64,000 nucleotides of DNA. Origin: Pseudomonas sihuiensis (GTDB lineage: Bacteria > Pseudomonadota > Gammaproteobacteria > Pseudomonadales > Pseudomonadaceae). The translations under genes were made by a program, and so were the position numbers. The notes under the pieces were generated by a model, which had not been told where the DNA came from, searched no databases, and saw only the letters and a program-made list of their open reading frames with translations. Location of the stretch: contig NZ_LT629797.1 of the NCBI RefSeq assembly GCF_900106015.1, forward strand, positions 434,001 to 498,000. Reading direction: 5' to 3'. Positions 21,840-32,938 of this stretch are shown one piece after another (the first letter of the stretch is position 1; each line of letters begins with the position of its first letter).

Positions 21840-21858
21840 GCGTCAAGGTTGCAAAAAA

Positions 21859-21887
21859 AACGGGAGCTTCGGCTCCCGTTTTTTTAT
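21859..21887 (+). terminator. Rho-independent terminator after the GAPDH gene
   Basis: AACGGGAGC-TTCG-GCTCCCGTT followed by TTTTTT, with an A-run on the other side. The UUCG loop makes it very stable. Confidence 0.92.
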
Positions 21888-21986
21888 GCCCGGAATCTGG
21901 CCTGGCGAGGTTGTCGAGTTGATCTCGGGCAGCATCGAGTTTGTTGCGCCCTGTTACCGAAAGGCCAAAAAAAGCAAGCGCTTGGG

Positions 21987-22015
21987 TGGTCAGTGCCGGG
22001 GGGCGTCTTTATAAT
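21987..22015 (+). promoter_or_regulatory. Putative promoter of the nqr operon
   Basis: TGGTCA (21987-21992), 17 bases, then a perfect TATAAT (22010-22015). The start would be near 22022, giving a leader of about 127 nt. The leader holds a small hairpin (CCACGCC...GGCGTGG, around 22051-22075). The rest of the 309-bp gap holds only the upstream terminator; I see no gene in it. Confidence 0.6.
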
Positions 22016-22088
22016 CAAGCGGATTTTTTACCCAGGTTTGGCGCCTTCCTCCACGCCCATATCGTATCGGCGTGGTCGGGTCTATTAG

Positions 22089-23486
<1,398 letters not shown>

Positions 23487-23489
23487 TCC

Positions 23490-24701
23490 GTGGGCATTCG
23501 TGCATTCCTCGACAAGATCGAGCACAACTTCGAAAAGGGCGGCAAGTACGAGAAGTGGTATGCCCTCTACGAGGCCATCGACACCTTCTTCTATCGTCCT
23601 GGCAGCGTGACCAAGACCACCGCTCACGTGCGCGACGGCATCGACCTCAAGCGCATGATGATCACCGTGTGGCTGTGCACCTTCCCGGCGATGTTCTTCG
23701 GCATGTGGAACACCGGCTACCAGGCCAACCTGATCTTCGCTCAGAGCCCCGAGCTGCTGGCGAGCCAGGAAGGCTGGCGTTTCGCCCTGATCGGCTCGCT
23801 GGCCGGTTTCGATCCGAACAGCCTGTGGGACAACTTCATCCAGGGCGCCGCCTACTTTCTGCCCGTCTACGCGGTGACCTTCATCGTCGGCGGCTTCTGG
23901 GAAGTGCTGTTCGCTTCGATCCGCAAGCATGAAGTCAACGAAGGCTTCTTCGTCACGTCCGTGCTGTTCGCCCTGATCCTGCCGCCGAGCATTCCGCTGT
24001 GGCAGGTCGCTCTGGGCATCAGCTTCGGTGTGGTGATCGGCAAGGAAGTGTTCGGTGGTACCGGCAAGAACTTCCTCAACCCGGCACTGACCGGCCGTGC
24101 CTTCCTGTTCTTCGCCTATCCGGCGCAGATGTCCGGTGATGCGGTCTGGACGGCGGTCGATGGTTTTGCCGGCGCCACTTCGCTAAGCCTGGCAGCCTCC
24201 GGCGGCATCGAGAACGTGATCAACAACGGCATCACCTGGATGGACGCCTTCGTCGGCACCATTCACGGCTCGCTCGGCGAGACCAGCACCCTGGCGATTG
24301 CCATCGGCGGCCTGGTCCTGCTGATCACCAAGATCGCCTCCTGGCGCATCGTCGTCGGCGTGATGCTGGGCATGATCGGCCTGAGCCTGCTGCTTAACCT
24401 GATCGGTTCCACCACCAACCCGATGTTCGCCATGCCCTGGTACTGGCATCTGGTAGTGGGCGGCTTTGCCTTCGGCATGTTCTTCATGGCCACCGACCCG
24501 GTGTCGGCGTCGATGACCAACACCGGCAAATGGATCTTTGGTGCTCTGATCGGTGTGATGGTGGTGCTGATCCGTGTGGTCAACCCGGCCTTCCCCGAGG
24601 GCATGATGCTGGCGATTCTGTTCGCCAACCTGTTTGCACCGCTGATCGACCACTTCGTCGTTCAAGCCAATATCAAGCGGAGGCTGGCACGCAATGTCTA
24701 G
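23490..24701 (+). CDS. nqrB: Na+-NQR subunit B
   Basis: A 403-residue integral membrane subunit with about ten hydrophobic segments. The FMN-acceptor threonine sits in DGFAGATSL, which fits the ApbE target pattern Dxx(S/A)GAT, so covalent FMN is expected. NqrB also takes part in Na+ translocation. The start is GTG, 3 bases after nqrA; the end overlaps nqrC by 8 bases. Confidence 0.97.
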   Translation: MGIRAFLDKIEHNFEKGGKYEKWYALYEAIDTFFYRPGSVTKTTAHVRDGIDLKRMMITVWLCTFPAMFFGMWNTGYQANLIFAQSPELLASQEGWRFALIGSLAGFDPNSLWDNFIQGAAYFLPVYAVTFIVGGFWEVLFASIRKHEVNEGFFVTSVLFALILPPSIPLWQVALGISFGVVIGKEVFGGTGKNFLNPALTGRAFLFFAYPAQMSGDAVWTAVDGFAGATSLSLAASGGIENVINNGITWMDAFVGTIHGSLGETSTLAIAIGGLVLLITKIASWRIVVGVMLGMIGLSLLLNLIGSTTNPMFAMPWYWHLVVGGFAFGMFFMATDPVSASMTNTGKWIFGALIGVMVVLIRVVNPAFPEGMMLAILFANLFAPLIDHFVVQANIKRRLARNV

Positions 24702-25482
24702 TCAAAAAGAATCCACCGTCCGCACGCTGACGGTGGCCGTGCTGGTGTGTCTGGTGTGCTCGGTGTTCGTCGCCGGCGCAGCCATTGCACTGAAGCCGAC
24801 TCAGGTTGAAAACCGCCTGCTGGACAAGCAACGCAGCATCCTGGCCATTGCCGGCCTGGGTGAGGCGGGCATGTCCGGCGCCAAGGTCAAGGAGCTGTTC
24901 GACAGCACCATCACCGCCAAGCTGGTGGATCTGGAGAGTGGCAAGTTCTCCGATGCCTTCGACCCCATCACCTTCGACCCACTCAAGGCAGCCAAGGATC
25001 CGAAGACCTCCAGCGCGCTCAAGGGCAGTGAGGATATCGCCGGTATCAAGCGCCAGGAGCGTTACACCACCGTTTACATGGTGGAAAAGGACGGTGAAGT
25101 CGAAACCCTGATCCTGCCGGTGCGCGGCTACGGCCTGTGGTCGACCCTGCACGGCTTTATCGCGGTCAAGGGTGATCTCAATACCGTGGTTGGCATGGGC
25201 TTCTACCAGCACGGCGAGACTCCTGGTCTCGGCGGCGAGGTGGACAACCCGAAATGGAAGGGCCAGTGGCCAGGCAAGACCCTGTTCGACGACAACGACA
25301 AGTTGGCCGTACAGGTGGTCAAGGGCGGCGTAGATCCGCAAAGCCCGAACGCTACCCACCAGGTCGATGGCCTGGCCGGCGCCACTCTGACCAGTGTCGG
25401 TGTGGACAACCTGCTGAAGTTCTGGCTTGGCCAGAACGGCTTCGGTCCGTTTATCGCTAACCTGCGTGCAGGGGAGGCTTGA
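24694..25482 (+). CDS. nqrC: Na+-NQR subunit C
   Basis: A 262-residue protein with one N-terminal membrane helix and a periplasmic FMN-binding domain. The flavinylation site [10 protein letters not shown] fits the ApbE target pattern near residue 230. NqrC carries the second covalent FMN of the complex. It overlaps nqrB by 8 bases. Confidence 0.97.
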   Translation: MSSQKESTVRTLTVAVLVCLVCSVFVAGAAIALKPTQVENRLLDKQRSILAIAGLGEAGMSGAKVKELFDSTITAKLVDLESGKFSDAFDPITFDPLKAAKDPKTSSALKGSEDIAGIKRQERYTTVYMVEKDGEVETLILPVRGYGLWSTLHGFIAVKGDLNTVVGMGFYQHGETPGLGGEVDNPKWKGQWPGKTLFDDNDKLAVQVVKGGVDPQSPNATHQVDGLAGATLTSVGVDNLLKFWLGQNGFGPFIANLRAGEA

Positions 25483-25484
25483 TC

Positions 25485-26153
25485 ATGTCGCAGCCGACTA
25501 TTAAAGAAGTCCTGCTCAACCCGGTCTTCAACAACAACCCCATTGGCCTGCAGATCCTCGGGATCTGTTCGGCCCTGGCGGTCACCTCGAACCTGCAGAC
25601 CGCACTGGTGATGTCTGCCGCGCTGACCCTGGTGACCGGTTTCTCCAACCTGTTCATCTCTATGATCCGCAGCCAGATCCCCAGCTCGATCCGCATGATC
25701 GTGCAGATGGTGATCATCGCCTCGCTGGTGATCGTGGTCGATCAGGTGCTCAAGGCCTACGCCTTCAGTCTGTCCAAACAGCTGTCGGTGTTCGTCGGTC
25801 TGATCATCACCAACTGCATCGTGATGGGTCGCGCCGAAGCCTTCGCCATGCAGAACCCGCCGGTGCTGTCGTTCTTCGACGGTATCGGTAACGGCCTGGG
25901 CTACAGCGCCATGCTGGTTGCCCTGGGCATCATTCGCGAGCTGTTCGGCGCGGGCAAACTGATGGGTTACGAGATCTTCTCGGTGGTCAATGACGGCGGC
26001 TGGTACCAGCCCAACGGCATGCTGCTGCTGCCGCCATCGGCATTCTTCCTGATCGGTCTGTTCATCTGGGCCATCCGTAGCTGGAAGAAGGATCAGATCG
26101 AGGCCAACGCTTACAAGATGGCGCCTCAGGTATCCAGCAAGGAGGCCTATTAA
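25485..26153 (+). CDS. nqrD: Na+-NQR subunit D
   Basis: A 222-residue membrane protein with about six hydrophobic helices, in the NqrD/RnfE family ([20 protein letters not shown] at the N-terminus). The ATG at 25485 is chosen because GGGGAGG lies just upstream; a TTG two codons earlier is less likely. The NqrD/E pair forms a channel-like core. The stop codon overlaps the nqrE start (TAATG). Confidence 0.96.
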   Translation: MSQPTIKEVLLNPVFNNNPIGLQILGICSALAVTSNLQTALVMSAALTLVTGFSNLFISMIRSQIPSSIRMIVQMVIIASLVIVVDQVLKAYAFSLSKQLSVFVGLIITNCIVMGRAEAFAMQNPPVLSFFDGIGNGLGYSAMLVALGIIRELFGAGKLMGYEIFSVVNDGGWYQPNGMLLLPPSAFFLIGLFIWAIRSWKKDQIEANAYKMAPQVSSKEAY

Positions 26154-26761
26154 TGGAACATTACATCAGCCTGTTCGTCCGTGCGGTGTTCGTCGAGAAC
26201 ATGGCGCTGGCGTTCTTCCTCGGCATGTGTACCTTCATCGCCATCTCCAAGAAGGTGGAAACCGCCATCGGCCTCGGCATCGCCGTGGTCGTGGTGCTGG
26301 GTATCACCATGCCGGTGAACAACCTGATCTACACCAATATCCTCAAGGATGGTGCGCTGGCCTGGGCCGGCCTGCCTGAGGTAGATCTGTCGTTCCTCGG
26401 TCTGCTGACCTTCATCGGGGTGATCGCTGCACTGGTACAGATCCTCGAGATGACTCTGGATAAGTACGTGCCGTCGCTGTACAACGCCCTCGGTGTGTTC
26501 CTGCCGCTGATTACCGTGAACTGCGCCATCATGGGTGGCTCGCTGTTCATGGTCGAGCGCGACTACAACCTGGCCGAAAGCACCGTCTACGGCATCGGCG
26601 CTGGCGTGTCCTGGGCGTTGGCGATTGCTGCGCTGGCTGGTATCCGCGAGAAGCTCAAGTACAGCGATGTACCGGCTGGTCTGCAGGGTCTGGGCATCAC
26701 CTTCATCACCATCGGTCTGATGTCGCTGGGCTTCATGTCCTTCTCCGGCGTGCAGCTGTAA
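26153..26761 (+). CDS. nqrE: Na+-NQR subunit E
   Basis: A 202-residue membrane protein of the NqrE/RnfA family ([20 protein letters not shown]), with six hydrophobic helices and inverted topology relative to NqrD. The conserved cysteines in FLGMCTF and VNCAIMGG match the pair proposed to hold the Fe-S cluster between NqrD and NqrE. It is translationally coupled to nqrD. Confidence 0.97.
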   Translation: MEHYISLFVRAVFVENMALAFFLGMCTFIAISKKVETAIGLGIAVVVVLGITMPVNNLIYTNILKDGALAWAGLPEVDLSFLGLLTFIGVIAALVQILEMTLDKYVPSLYNALGVFLPLITVNCAIMGGSLFMVERDYNLAESTVYGIGAGVSWALAIAALAGIREKLKYSDVPAGLQGLGITFITIGLMSLGFMSFSGVQL

Positions 26762-26776
26762 GGAAAGGATGAACAG

Positions 26777-28000
26777 ATGAATTACGAAATCTTCCTCGCC
26801 ATCGGCATGTTCACCGCCATCGTTCTCGCGTTGGTGCTGATCATTCTCGCTGCTCGCGCCAAGCTGGTTTCCAGCGGCGACGTGAACATCGAAATCAACG
26901 GCGAAAAAACCATCGTGGTCCCGGCTGGCGGCAAGCTGCTGCAAACCCTGGCCGACAACGGCATCTTCCTGTCGTCCGCTTGCGGTGGCGGCGGTACCTG
27001 CGCCCAGTGCAAGTGCATCATCGAGTCTGGCGGTGGCGAGATGCTCTCCACCGAAGAGTCGCACTTCACCAAGCGTGAGGCCCGCGAAGGCTGGCGCCTG
27101 TCCTGCCAGGCCGCGGTCAAGCAGGACATGAAGATCGAAGTGCCAGAAGAAGTCTTCGGCGTGAAGAAGTGGGAATGCACGGTGGAGTCCAACCCCAACG
27201 TCGCCACCTTCATCAAGGAGCTGACGCTGAAGCTGCCGGAAGGTGAAAACGTCGACTTCCGCGCCGGTGGTTATGTGCAGCTGGAATGCCCGCCACACAC
27301 CGTGTACTACAAGGACTTCGACATCCAGGAGGAGTATCGCGGCGACTGGGACAAGTTCAACCAGTGGAAGTACGTGTCCAAGGTCGACGAGACCGTGATC
27401 CGTGCCTATTCCATGGCCAACTACCCGGAAGAGCGCGGTCTGGTGAAGTTCAACATCCGTATCGCCTCGCCGCCCCCCGGCAAGGACGATCTGCCGCCGG
27501 GCAAGATGTCGTCCTACGTGTTCAGCCTCAAGCCGGGCGACAAGATCACCGTGTACGGGCCCTTCGGTGAGTTCTTCGCCAAGGACACCGACGCCGAGAT
27601 GGTCTTCATCGGTGGTGGTGCCGGCATGGCGCCGATGCGTTCGCACATCTTCGACCAGCTCAAGCGCCTGAAGTCCAAGCGCAAGATCAGCTTCTGGTAT
27701 GGCGCGCGTTCCATGCGCGAGTCGTTCTACAACGAAGAGTACGATCAGCTGGCCGCGGAAAACCCGAACTTCCAGTGGCACCTGGCGTTGTCCGACCCAC
27801 AGCCGGAAGACAACTGGAACGGCCTCAAAGGCTTCATCCACAACGTGCTGTACGAGAACTACCTGAAGGACCACCCGGCTCCGGAAGATTGCGAGTTCTA
27901 CATGTGCGGCCCACCCATGATGAACGCCGCGGTGATCAAGATGCTGACCGACCTGGGTGTCGAGCCGGAGAACATCCTCCTCGACGACTTCGGCGGCTAA
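26777..28000 (+). CDS. nqrF: Na+-NQR subunit F, NADH dehydrogenase module
   Basis: A 407-residue subunit with an N-terminal membrane helix. A ferredoxin-like 2Fe-2S domain follows ([11 protein letters not shown], with the fourth ligand in LSCQAAV). Then comes a ferredoxin reductase unit with FAD site [11 protein letters not shown] and NADH site [12 protein letters not shown]. It oxidises NADH and feeds electrons into the complex. Confidence 0.97.
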   Translation: MNYEIFLAIGMFTAIVLALVLIILAARAKLVSSGDVNIEINGEKTIVVPAGGKLLQTLADNGIFLSSACGGGGTCAQCKCIIESGGGEMLSTEESHFTKREAREGWRLSCQAAVKQDMKIEVPEEVFGVKKWECTVESNPNVATFIKELTLKLPEGENVDFRAGGYVQLECPPHTVYYKDFDIQEEYRGDWDKFNQWKYVSKVDETVIRAYSMANYPEERGLVKFNIRIASPPPGKDDLPPGKMSSYVFSLKPGDKITVYGPFGEFFAKDTDAEMVFIGGGAGMAPMRSHIFDQLKRLKSKRKISFWYGARSMRESFYNEEYDQLAAENPNFQWHLALSDPQPEDNWNGLKGFIHNVLYENYLKDHPAPEDCEFYMCGPPMMNAAVIKMLTDLGVEPENILLDDFGG

Positions 28001-28003
28001 CGC

Positions 28004-29029
28004 ATGAGGTCTGCTGTACTCCAGCCCGTTATCGCTGTCGCCCTGGCGGCAGCCCTAACGGGCTGCTTGCATTCTGAACGGATCGAAGAGTTCGGTGGCC
28101 CGACCATGGGCAGCACCTATTCGATCAAATACGTCCGCAGTGAAGGTGTCGCGCCGCAAGCCGAACTCAAGGCGGCGACCGAGGCGATCCTCGCCGAGAT
28201 CGATCTGCAGATGTCCACCTATCGCGATGATTCGCTAATCGAGCAATTCAACCGTGCGCCAGCGGGTACCTGCCAGGCCATGCCCAAGGGCGTGCTGGAT
28301 CTGGTGCGTGCCGGCGATCGTCTGCACCAGGAGAGTCAGGGTTATTTCGACCTGACGCTTGAACCCTTGCTCGACCTCTGGGGTTTCGGGCCCAAAGGGC
28401 AGGGCGAGGCGGTGCCGGATGCCGAGCGTCTGGCCGAAGTGCGTCAGCGGGTCGGTCAGCAGCACCTGAAGATCGACGGCGAGCAGCTGTGCAAGGATGC
28501 CGATGTTCAGGTCGACTTCAACAGCATCGCGGCCGGTTATGCCGTCGATCTGATCGTCGAGCGTCTGGGCGAGTTGGGGGTCACCAGTTATCTGGTCGAG
28601 GCCACCGGTGAGCTCAAGGCGGCCGGCTTCAAGCCCGATGGCAGCCACTGGCGCATCGGTCTGGAAGCCCCGCGCGACGATCAGCGGGTGGCCCAACGCA
28701 TTCTGCAGCTCGATGGTTACGGGATCTCCACCTCAGGTGACTACCGCAACTACTTCGAAGAGAACGGCCAGCGCTACTCGCATACGCTCGATCCGCTGAG
28801 CGGCAAGCCGGTCAACCACAAGCTGGCGGCGGTGACGGTGGCAGATCCATCGACCTTGCGCGCCGATGGCTTGTCTACCCTATTGATGGTGCTTGGACCG
28901 GATGCCGGCATGGCCTTCGCCGAGCGCAACGGTATCGCGGCGTTTTTCGTGACGCGTGAGGGCGAGGGCTTCGTCACACAGGGCACGACCGCATTCGAGC
29001 AGCTATTCGCTGCAGGAGATGAGCAATGA
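28004..29029 (+). CDS. apbE: FAD:protein FMN transferase ApbE (lipoprotein)
   Basis: A 341-residue protein with a lipoprotein signal peptide ending in lipobox LTGC (Cys about 22), then the ApbE fold (GGPTMGSTYSIKY; ISTSGDYRNYF; SHTLDPLSGKPV). It transfers FMN from FAD to the threonines of NqrB and NqrC in the periplasm. It lies 3 bases after nqrF and overlaps nqrM by 4 bases (ATGA), so flavinylation enzyme and substrate are made together. Confidence 0.96.
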   Translation: MRSAVLQPVIAVALAAALTGCLHSERIEEFGGPTMGSTYSIKYVRSEGVAPQAELKAATEAILAEIDLQMSTYRDDSLIEQFNRAPAGTCQAMPKGVLDLVRAGDRLHQESQGYFDLTLEPLLDLWGFGPKGQGEAVPDAERLAEVRQRVGQQHLKIDGEQLCKDADVQVDFNSIAAGYAVDLIVERLGELGVTSYLVEATGELKAAGFKPDGSHWRIGLEAPRDDQRVAQRILQLDGYGISTSGDYRNYFEENGQRYSHTLDPLSGKPVNHKLAAVTVADPSTLRADGLSTLLMVLGPDAGMAFAERNGIAAFFVTREGEGFVTQGTTAFEQLFAAGDEQ

Positions 29030-29256
29030 CTTTTCTGGTTGTATTTCTGGCCATGATTCTGGTCGTCGGCATGATGGCCGTTGGCGTGATCATGGGGCGC
29101 AAACCCATCGCCGGTTCCTGCGGTGGCATCGCCAACCTGGGTATCGAGAAGGAATGCTCGATTTGCGGCGGTAGCCGTGAAAAATGCGAGGAGGTCAATC
29201 GCGACCAGAGCGAAGCGCCGAATACCGACCTGGCTTACGACGCGAGCAAGCGTTAA
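29026..29256 (+). CDS. nqrM: Na+-NQR maturation protein NqrM
   Basis: A 76-residue protein with one N-terminal membrane helix and a cysteine set C-G-G...C-S-I-C-G-G...C (GSCGGIANLGIEKECSICGG), the NqrM/DUF539 signature. NqrM is needed for assembly of the complex, probably delivering iron to the NqrD/E site. It is the last gene of the operon. Confidence 0.95.
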   Translation: MTFLVVFLAMILVVGMMAVGVIMGRKPIAGSCGGIANLGIEKECSICGGSREKCEEVNRDQSEAPNTDLAYDASKR

Positions 29257-29352
29257 GCCGGGTGGTAGCTTTGAAAGCCGGTGGCTATTATCCGCTGCCG
29301 GCCCCGCCGAGGGTGCGCCACAAGCGCTCCGGCCTGATCTGAAGGAGTAAAC

Positions 29353-30747
29353 ATGGCGGTCTACAACTACGATGTGGTGGTGCTGGGCTCCGGCCCGGCG
29401 GGCGAGGGCGCGGCGATGAACGCGGCCAAGGCCGGGCGCAAGGTAGCCGTGGTGGACAACCGTCCGCTGGTCGGCGGCAATTGCACCCACCTGGGCACCA
29501 TTCCGTCCAAGGCGCTGCGCCATTCGGTGCGGCAGATCATGCAGTTCAACACCAACCCGATGTTCCGCCAGATCGGCGAGCCACGCTGGTTCTCCTTCCC
29601 CGACGTGCTGAAAAGTGCGGAGAAGGTGATCGCCAAGCAGGTCACCTCGCGCACCGGTTACTACGCGCGTAACCGCATCGACACCTATTTCGGCACCGCC
29701 AGCTTCGCTGACGAGCAGACGGTCGAAGTCGTCTGCCTCAATGGTGTGGTGGAAAAGCTGGTGGCCAAACAGATCGTCATCGCCACTGGTTCGCGTCCGT
29801 ACCGCCCGGCCGATGTCGATTTCCGCCACCCGCGTATCTACGATAGCGACACCATTCTCAGCCTGGGTCACACACCGCGTCGTCTGATCATCTACGGAGC
29901 GGGGGTGATCGGTTGCGAGTATGCCTCGATCTTCAGTGGCCTGGGTGTGCTGGTCGACCTGATCGACAACCGCGATCAACTGCTCAGCTTCCTCGACTCG
30001 GAAATCTCCGACGCCTTGAGCTACCACCTGCGCAACAACAACGTGCTGATTCGTCACAACGAAGAGTACGAGCGCATCGAGGGTGTGGAAAACGGCGTGG
30101 TCCTGCACCTGACGTCGGGCAAGAAGATCAAGGCCGACGCCCTGCTGTGGTGTAACGGCCGCACCGGCAATACCGATCAGCTGGGCCTGGAAAACATCGG
30201 CATCGCGGTTAACAGTCGTGGTCAGATCCAGGTCGACGAGCATTACCGCACCGAGGTCAGCAACATCTACGCCGCCGGTGACGTGATCGGCTGGCCGAGC
30301 CTGGCCAGCGCCGCTGCCGACCAGGGGCGTTCCGCTGCCGGCAGCATCGTCGACAACGGCAGCTGGCGCTTCGTCGATGACGTGCCGACCGGTATTTACA
30401 CCATTCCGGAGATCAGCTCGATCGGCAAGACCGAGCGTGAGCTGACTCAGGCCAAGGTGCCTTACGAGGTCGGCAAGGCCTTCTTCAAGGGTATGGCCCG
30501 CGCGCAGATCTCGGTGGAACCAGTGGGTATGCTGAAGATTCTCTTCCATCGTGAAACCCTGGAAGTGCTGGGTGTGCATTGCTTTGGCTATCAGGCCTCG
30601 GAGATCGTCCACATTGGCCAGGCGATCATGAACCAGAAGGGTGAAGCCAACAGCATCAAGTACTTCATCAACACCACCTTCAACTACCCGACCATGGCCG
30701 AGGCCTATCGGGTTGCCGCGTTCGACGGCCTCAACCGGCTTTTTTGA
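29353..30747 (+). CDS. sthA: Soluble pyridine nucleotide transhydrogenase SthA
   Basis: A 464-residue flavoprotein of the disulfide reductase fold. The FAD motif is [17 protein letters not shown]. The usual redox cysteine pair is broken ([14 protein letters not shown]: the second Cys is Thr), which is normal for SthA and separates it from lipoamide dehydrogenase. The NAD(P) motif is [14 protein letters not shown]. It moves reducing equivalents between NADPH and NADH. GAAGGAG precedes the ATG; a terminator follows. Confidence 0.96.
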   Translation: MAVYNYDVVVLGSGPAGEGAAMNAAKAGRKVAVVDNRPLVGGNCTHLGTIPSKALRHSVRQIMQFNTNPMFRQIGEPRWFSFPDVLKSAEKVIAKQVTSRTGYYARNRIDTYFGTASFADEQTVEVVCLNGVVEKLVAKQIVIATGSRPYRPADVDFRHPRIYDSDTILSLGHTPRRLIIYGAGVIGCEYASIFSGLGVLVDLIDNRDQLLSFLDSEISDALSYHLRNNNVLIRHNEEYERIEGVENGVVLHLTSGKKIKADALLWCNGRTGNTDQLGLENIGIAVNSRGQIQVDEHYRTEVSNIYAAGDVIGWPSLASAAADQGRSAAGSIVDNGSWRFVDDVPTGIYTIPEISSIGKTERELTQAKVPYEVGKAFFKGMARAQISVEPVGMLKILFHRETLEVLGVHCFGYQASEIVHIGQAIMNQKGEANSIKYFINTTFNYPTMAEAYRVAAFDGLNRLF

Positions 30748-30859
30748 GCGGCTCCGGCCGGCGGCCTGAGCCGGTCGGGGAGACAGGCTGGGTAGTGGCT
30801 TCCGAGTGGCGCTGGCCGAATCGGGAGAGCTTCTAGCGTCTCAGGCGGCAGCAACGAAA

Positions 30860-30886
30860 AACCGGCTCTTGGGCCGGTTTTTTTCG
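30860..30886 (+). terminator. Rho-independent terminator after sthA
   Basis: AACCGGC / GCCGGTT stem with a 6-base loop, followed by a T-run, about 110 bases past the sthA stop. Confidence 0.85.
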
Positions 30887-30904
30887 TTCTCGGGCGTTGT
30901 GTTC

Positions 30905-30964
30905 GTAGCCCGGATGCAATCCGGGAATGCTCTCTGTCCAGCTCCCGGATTGCATCCGGGCTAC
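30905..30964. repeat. REP doublet C, inverted pair
   Basis: GTAGCCCGGATGCAATCCGG (30905-30924) and its exact inverse (ending at 30964) separated by about 16 bases. Each unit is itself a palindrome around ATGCAAT. The same unit recurs at doublets D and E. It lies between the converging sthA and GDPD genes. Confidence 0.9.
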
Positions 30965-31034
30965 GCGCGGGCTGCTCTGGCTTGCTCCCCTCTCCCGCTT
31001 GCGGGAGAGGGGCCGGGGGAGAGGGCGCTAAGGC

Positions 31035-31754
31035 TCAGCCGCGCAGCGTCTGCACCGCGATGCCGGGGAAGTCGGTGATGATGCTGTCGACACCGAAGTC
31101 GGCCAGGCGGCGCATCAGCGCCGGCTCATTGACCGTCCATACCGACACGTGCAGCCCTTGCTTCTGCGCCTTGAGCAGGCGCTCCGGGGTGCACAGCGTC
31201 CAGTTCAGCGCCAGCAGGTGGCAGTCGTAATGCGCCGCTACTTTCAGCGGGTCGAGCCAGGCGTACTCGGCAACCAGACCCAGTTGCAACTGCGGGGTCA
31301 GTTCGCGCGCGGCCTTGAGTACCTCCCGCGAGCTGGAGGTGATGGTGATCTGCTCACGCAAACCGAAGCGTTCGACGAGTTCGGCAATGGCCAGCACGGT
31401 GCGCGCGGCGCGCACTTTCGAGGCGCTTTTCACCTCCAGCTGCCAATGCTCGAACTTGCACTGCTGGAACAACTCTTCCAGGCGCGGAATGGGGCATGGG
31501 CGCACCCAGCCAGGGCCGCCCTTGCGCGCGTCGTACTTCACCAGTTCGGCGGCGTCGTGCTCGACCACCTTGCCGCGCAGGCCGGTGGTGCGCTTGAGCG
31601 TCGGGTCGTGGATCACCATCAGTTCGCCGTCGCGCGACAGATGCAGATCCAGCTCGCAGCGGTCGACGCCGTGTTCCAGGCAGCGCTGGAAACTGGCCAG
31701 GGTATTTTCCGGGGCTTCGCCCTTGGCGCCGCGATGGCCGTAGATGAGAGTCAC
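31035..31754 (-). CDS. Glycerophosphodiester phosphodiesterase
   Basis: A 239-residue GDPD-fold protein with the hallmark motifs HRGAKGEAPENTLASF (catalytic His near residue 7), ELDLHLSRDGELMVIHDP (metal ligands and second His) and the C-terminal VWTVNEP. There is no signal peptide, so it should act in the cytosol on glycerophosphodiesters from phospholipid turnover. It is last in a three-gene minus operon, 2 bases after the small secreted gene. Confidence 0.92.
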   Translation of the reverse strand: MTLIYGHRGAKGEAPENTLASFQRCLEHGVDRCELDLHLSRDGELMVIHDPTLKRTTGLRGKVVEHDAAELVKYDARKGGPGWVRPCPIPRLEELFQQCKFEHWQLEVKSASKVRAARTVLAIAELVERFGLREQITITSSSREVLKAARELTPQLQLGLVAEYAWLDPLKVAAHYDCHLLALNWTLCTPERLLKAQKQGLHVSVWTVNEPALMRRLADFGVDSIITDFPGIAVQTLRG

Positions 31755-31756
31755 TG

Positions 31757-32059
31757 TTACTCCTTGGCGGTGTCGAGGTGACGTGGCTGGTGATGGCGCA
31801 CGCTGTTGATCACGTGATCGTATTCGAAATAGACGCTGAATTCGCGGTAGTCCCAGCGTGTGATCGGTGGCTGGCCGACGGGCTTGTGCTCTTCATCGGC
31901 CAGGCCGAAACGCTCCAGTACCGAACGCTTGGACTGGCCTTTGTGCGGCAGGTTGCTGGCGTCGAGATCGGCGCCCTGGCTGCCCAGGGGAATGGTCAGG
32001 GTATCGGCGAGTAGAGCAGCAGGGGCGAGCAGGGTGAAAAGCAGAGCGAGACGATACAT
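31757..32059 (-). CDS. Small secreted hypothetical protein
   Basis: A 100-residue protein with a signal peptide (MYRLALLFTLLAPAALLA, cut before DTLTI). The mature part contains SKRSVLERFG and an aromatic stretch (WDYREFSVYFEYDHVI), a pattern I know from small periplasmic Pseudomonas proteins annotated only as hypothetical or phosphodiesterase. It sits between the PilZ gene (19-base gap) and the GDPD gene (2-base gap). Function unknown. Confidence 0.82.
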   Translation of the reverse strand: MYRLALLFTLLAPAALLADTLTIPLGSQGADLDASNLPHKGQSKRSVLERFGLADEEHKPVGQPPITRWDYREFSVYFEYDHVINSVRHHQPRHLDTAKE

Positions 32060-32078
32060 GGCGGTTCCTTGGCGACTG

Positions 32079-32645
32079 TCATTCGCGGGCTTGGCGACGC
32101 TCCAAAGCCTGCTTTTGCAGGATATGCCGAGCCAGCAACTGGCGCTGTGCGTCGGTCAACGCTTCGAACTCGGTGCCTATCTCGAATTGGCCATCCGCGC
32201 GTTGGCTGCAGTGCACCACCTGGCCACGCAGCAGCAGGCCTAGGGCCTGGGGCATCAGCACCATCTTGATCGCCAGATGGCTGCCCGGCGCCACGGCCTG
32301 GGCGTTATTGAAGCTGATGCCGCCCTCGGACAGCGATACCTGGCGTGGCGCGCCGATGTCGCGCAGCAGGCTCTGCGCCACGGCCTGGCCAAGCAGGTCG
32401 ATGCGCTTGTTGATCACCTTCAGGTAGTTGGCCAGGGTACGGTCGCGCTCAGTGATATGGCGCAGCAGATGCTGGGATTCGAAGTCCATCAGGTGCAGGT
32501 CGCTGAGCAGGTTGAACAGCGGCGATGGATCGTGAAGCGCGTCGCTGGCATGGGCTTCTGCCCCCGACAGCAGGCTGAATTCCAGTGCGATCGTATCGTC
32601 GATACGATAGTATTCGCGGCGATCATCTACATCGTTAGTCGACAT
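32079..32645 (-). CDS. PilZ-domain protein with degenerate c-di-GMP motif
   Basis: A 188-residue cytosolic protein starting MSTNDVDDRREYYRIDD. The RREYYR block is the first PilZ arginine motif, but near the N-terminus, and a helical region separates it from the second motif, VSLSEGGISF (about residue 115). That second motif has Ser in place of the usual Asp/Asn of (D/N)xSxxG, so c-di-GMP binding is uncertain. The start at 32645 is preferred over the longer frame because the PilZ motif follows at once. It is first in the minus operon with the small secreted protein and GDPD. Confidence 0.8.
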   Translation of the reverse strand: MSTNDVDDRREYYRIDDTIALEFSLLSGAEAHASDALHDPSPLFNLLSDLHLMDFESQHLLRHITERDRTLANYLKVINKRIDLLGQAVAQSLLRDIGAPRQVSLSEGGISFNNAQAVAPGSHLAIKMVLMPQALGLLLRGQVVHCSQRADGQFEIGTEFEALTDAQRQLLARHILQKQALERRQARE

Positions 32646-32938
32646 GGCGAACCCATGAAAGCGGTGGTGGTCGAAGACCCTGTTGAAAGTCTCGCGAACT
32701 GGATGCGTGCCAGGCAAGCGTCGCCGAACAAGCCTCGGTTACGAATGGTAAACGAGCATTGCTCGCTTCGCTCGCCCCTTCGGGGCCACACTGAAGCGCG
32801 CTGGTCATAAGCGGCTTTCCAAGTGTCTTTAACGCAGCATGCCCGATACGCAGCAGACTTTGAGTTGCTTCTGAGTGTAAGGCTGCTGACCTGGCCCTGC
32901 CACAAGGACGTTTTTTCTTTCCCCCGAATCTCTCCGAC

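Noticed and set aside
26150..27874. Open frame antisense to nqrE and nqrF
   Set aside because: Shadow of the nqr genes; His/Gly/Asp-rich without a fold.
30905..30964. Inverted repeats as a CRISPR remnant
   Set aside because: The units are palindromic REP sequences in a single inverted pair, with no spacer array and no cas genes.
32755..32800. CGAGCATTGCTCG and neighbouring short inverted repeats upstream of lolC as an operator
   Set aside because: They resemble common degraded intergenic hairpins; no promoter elements at proper spacing accompany them.
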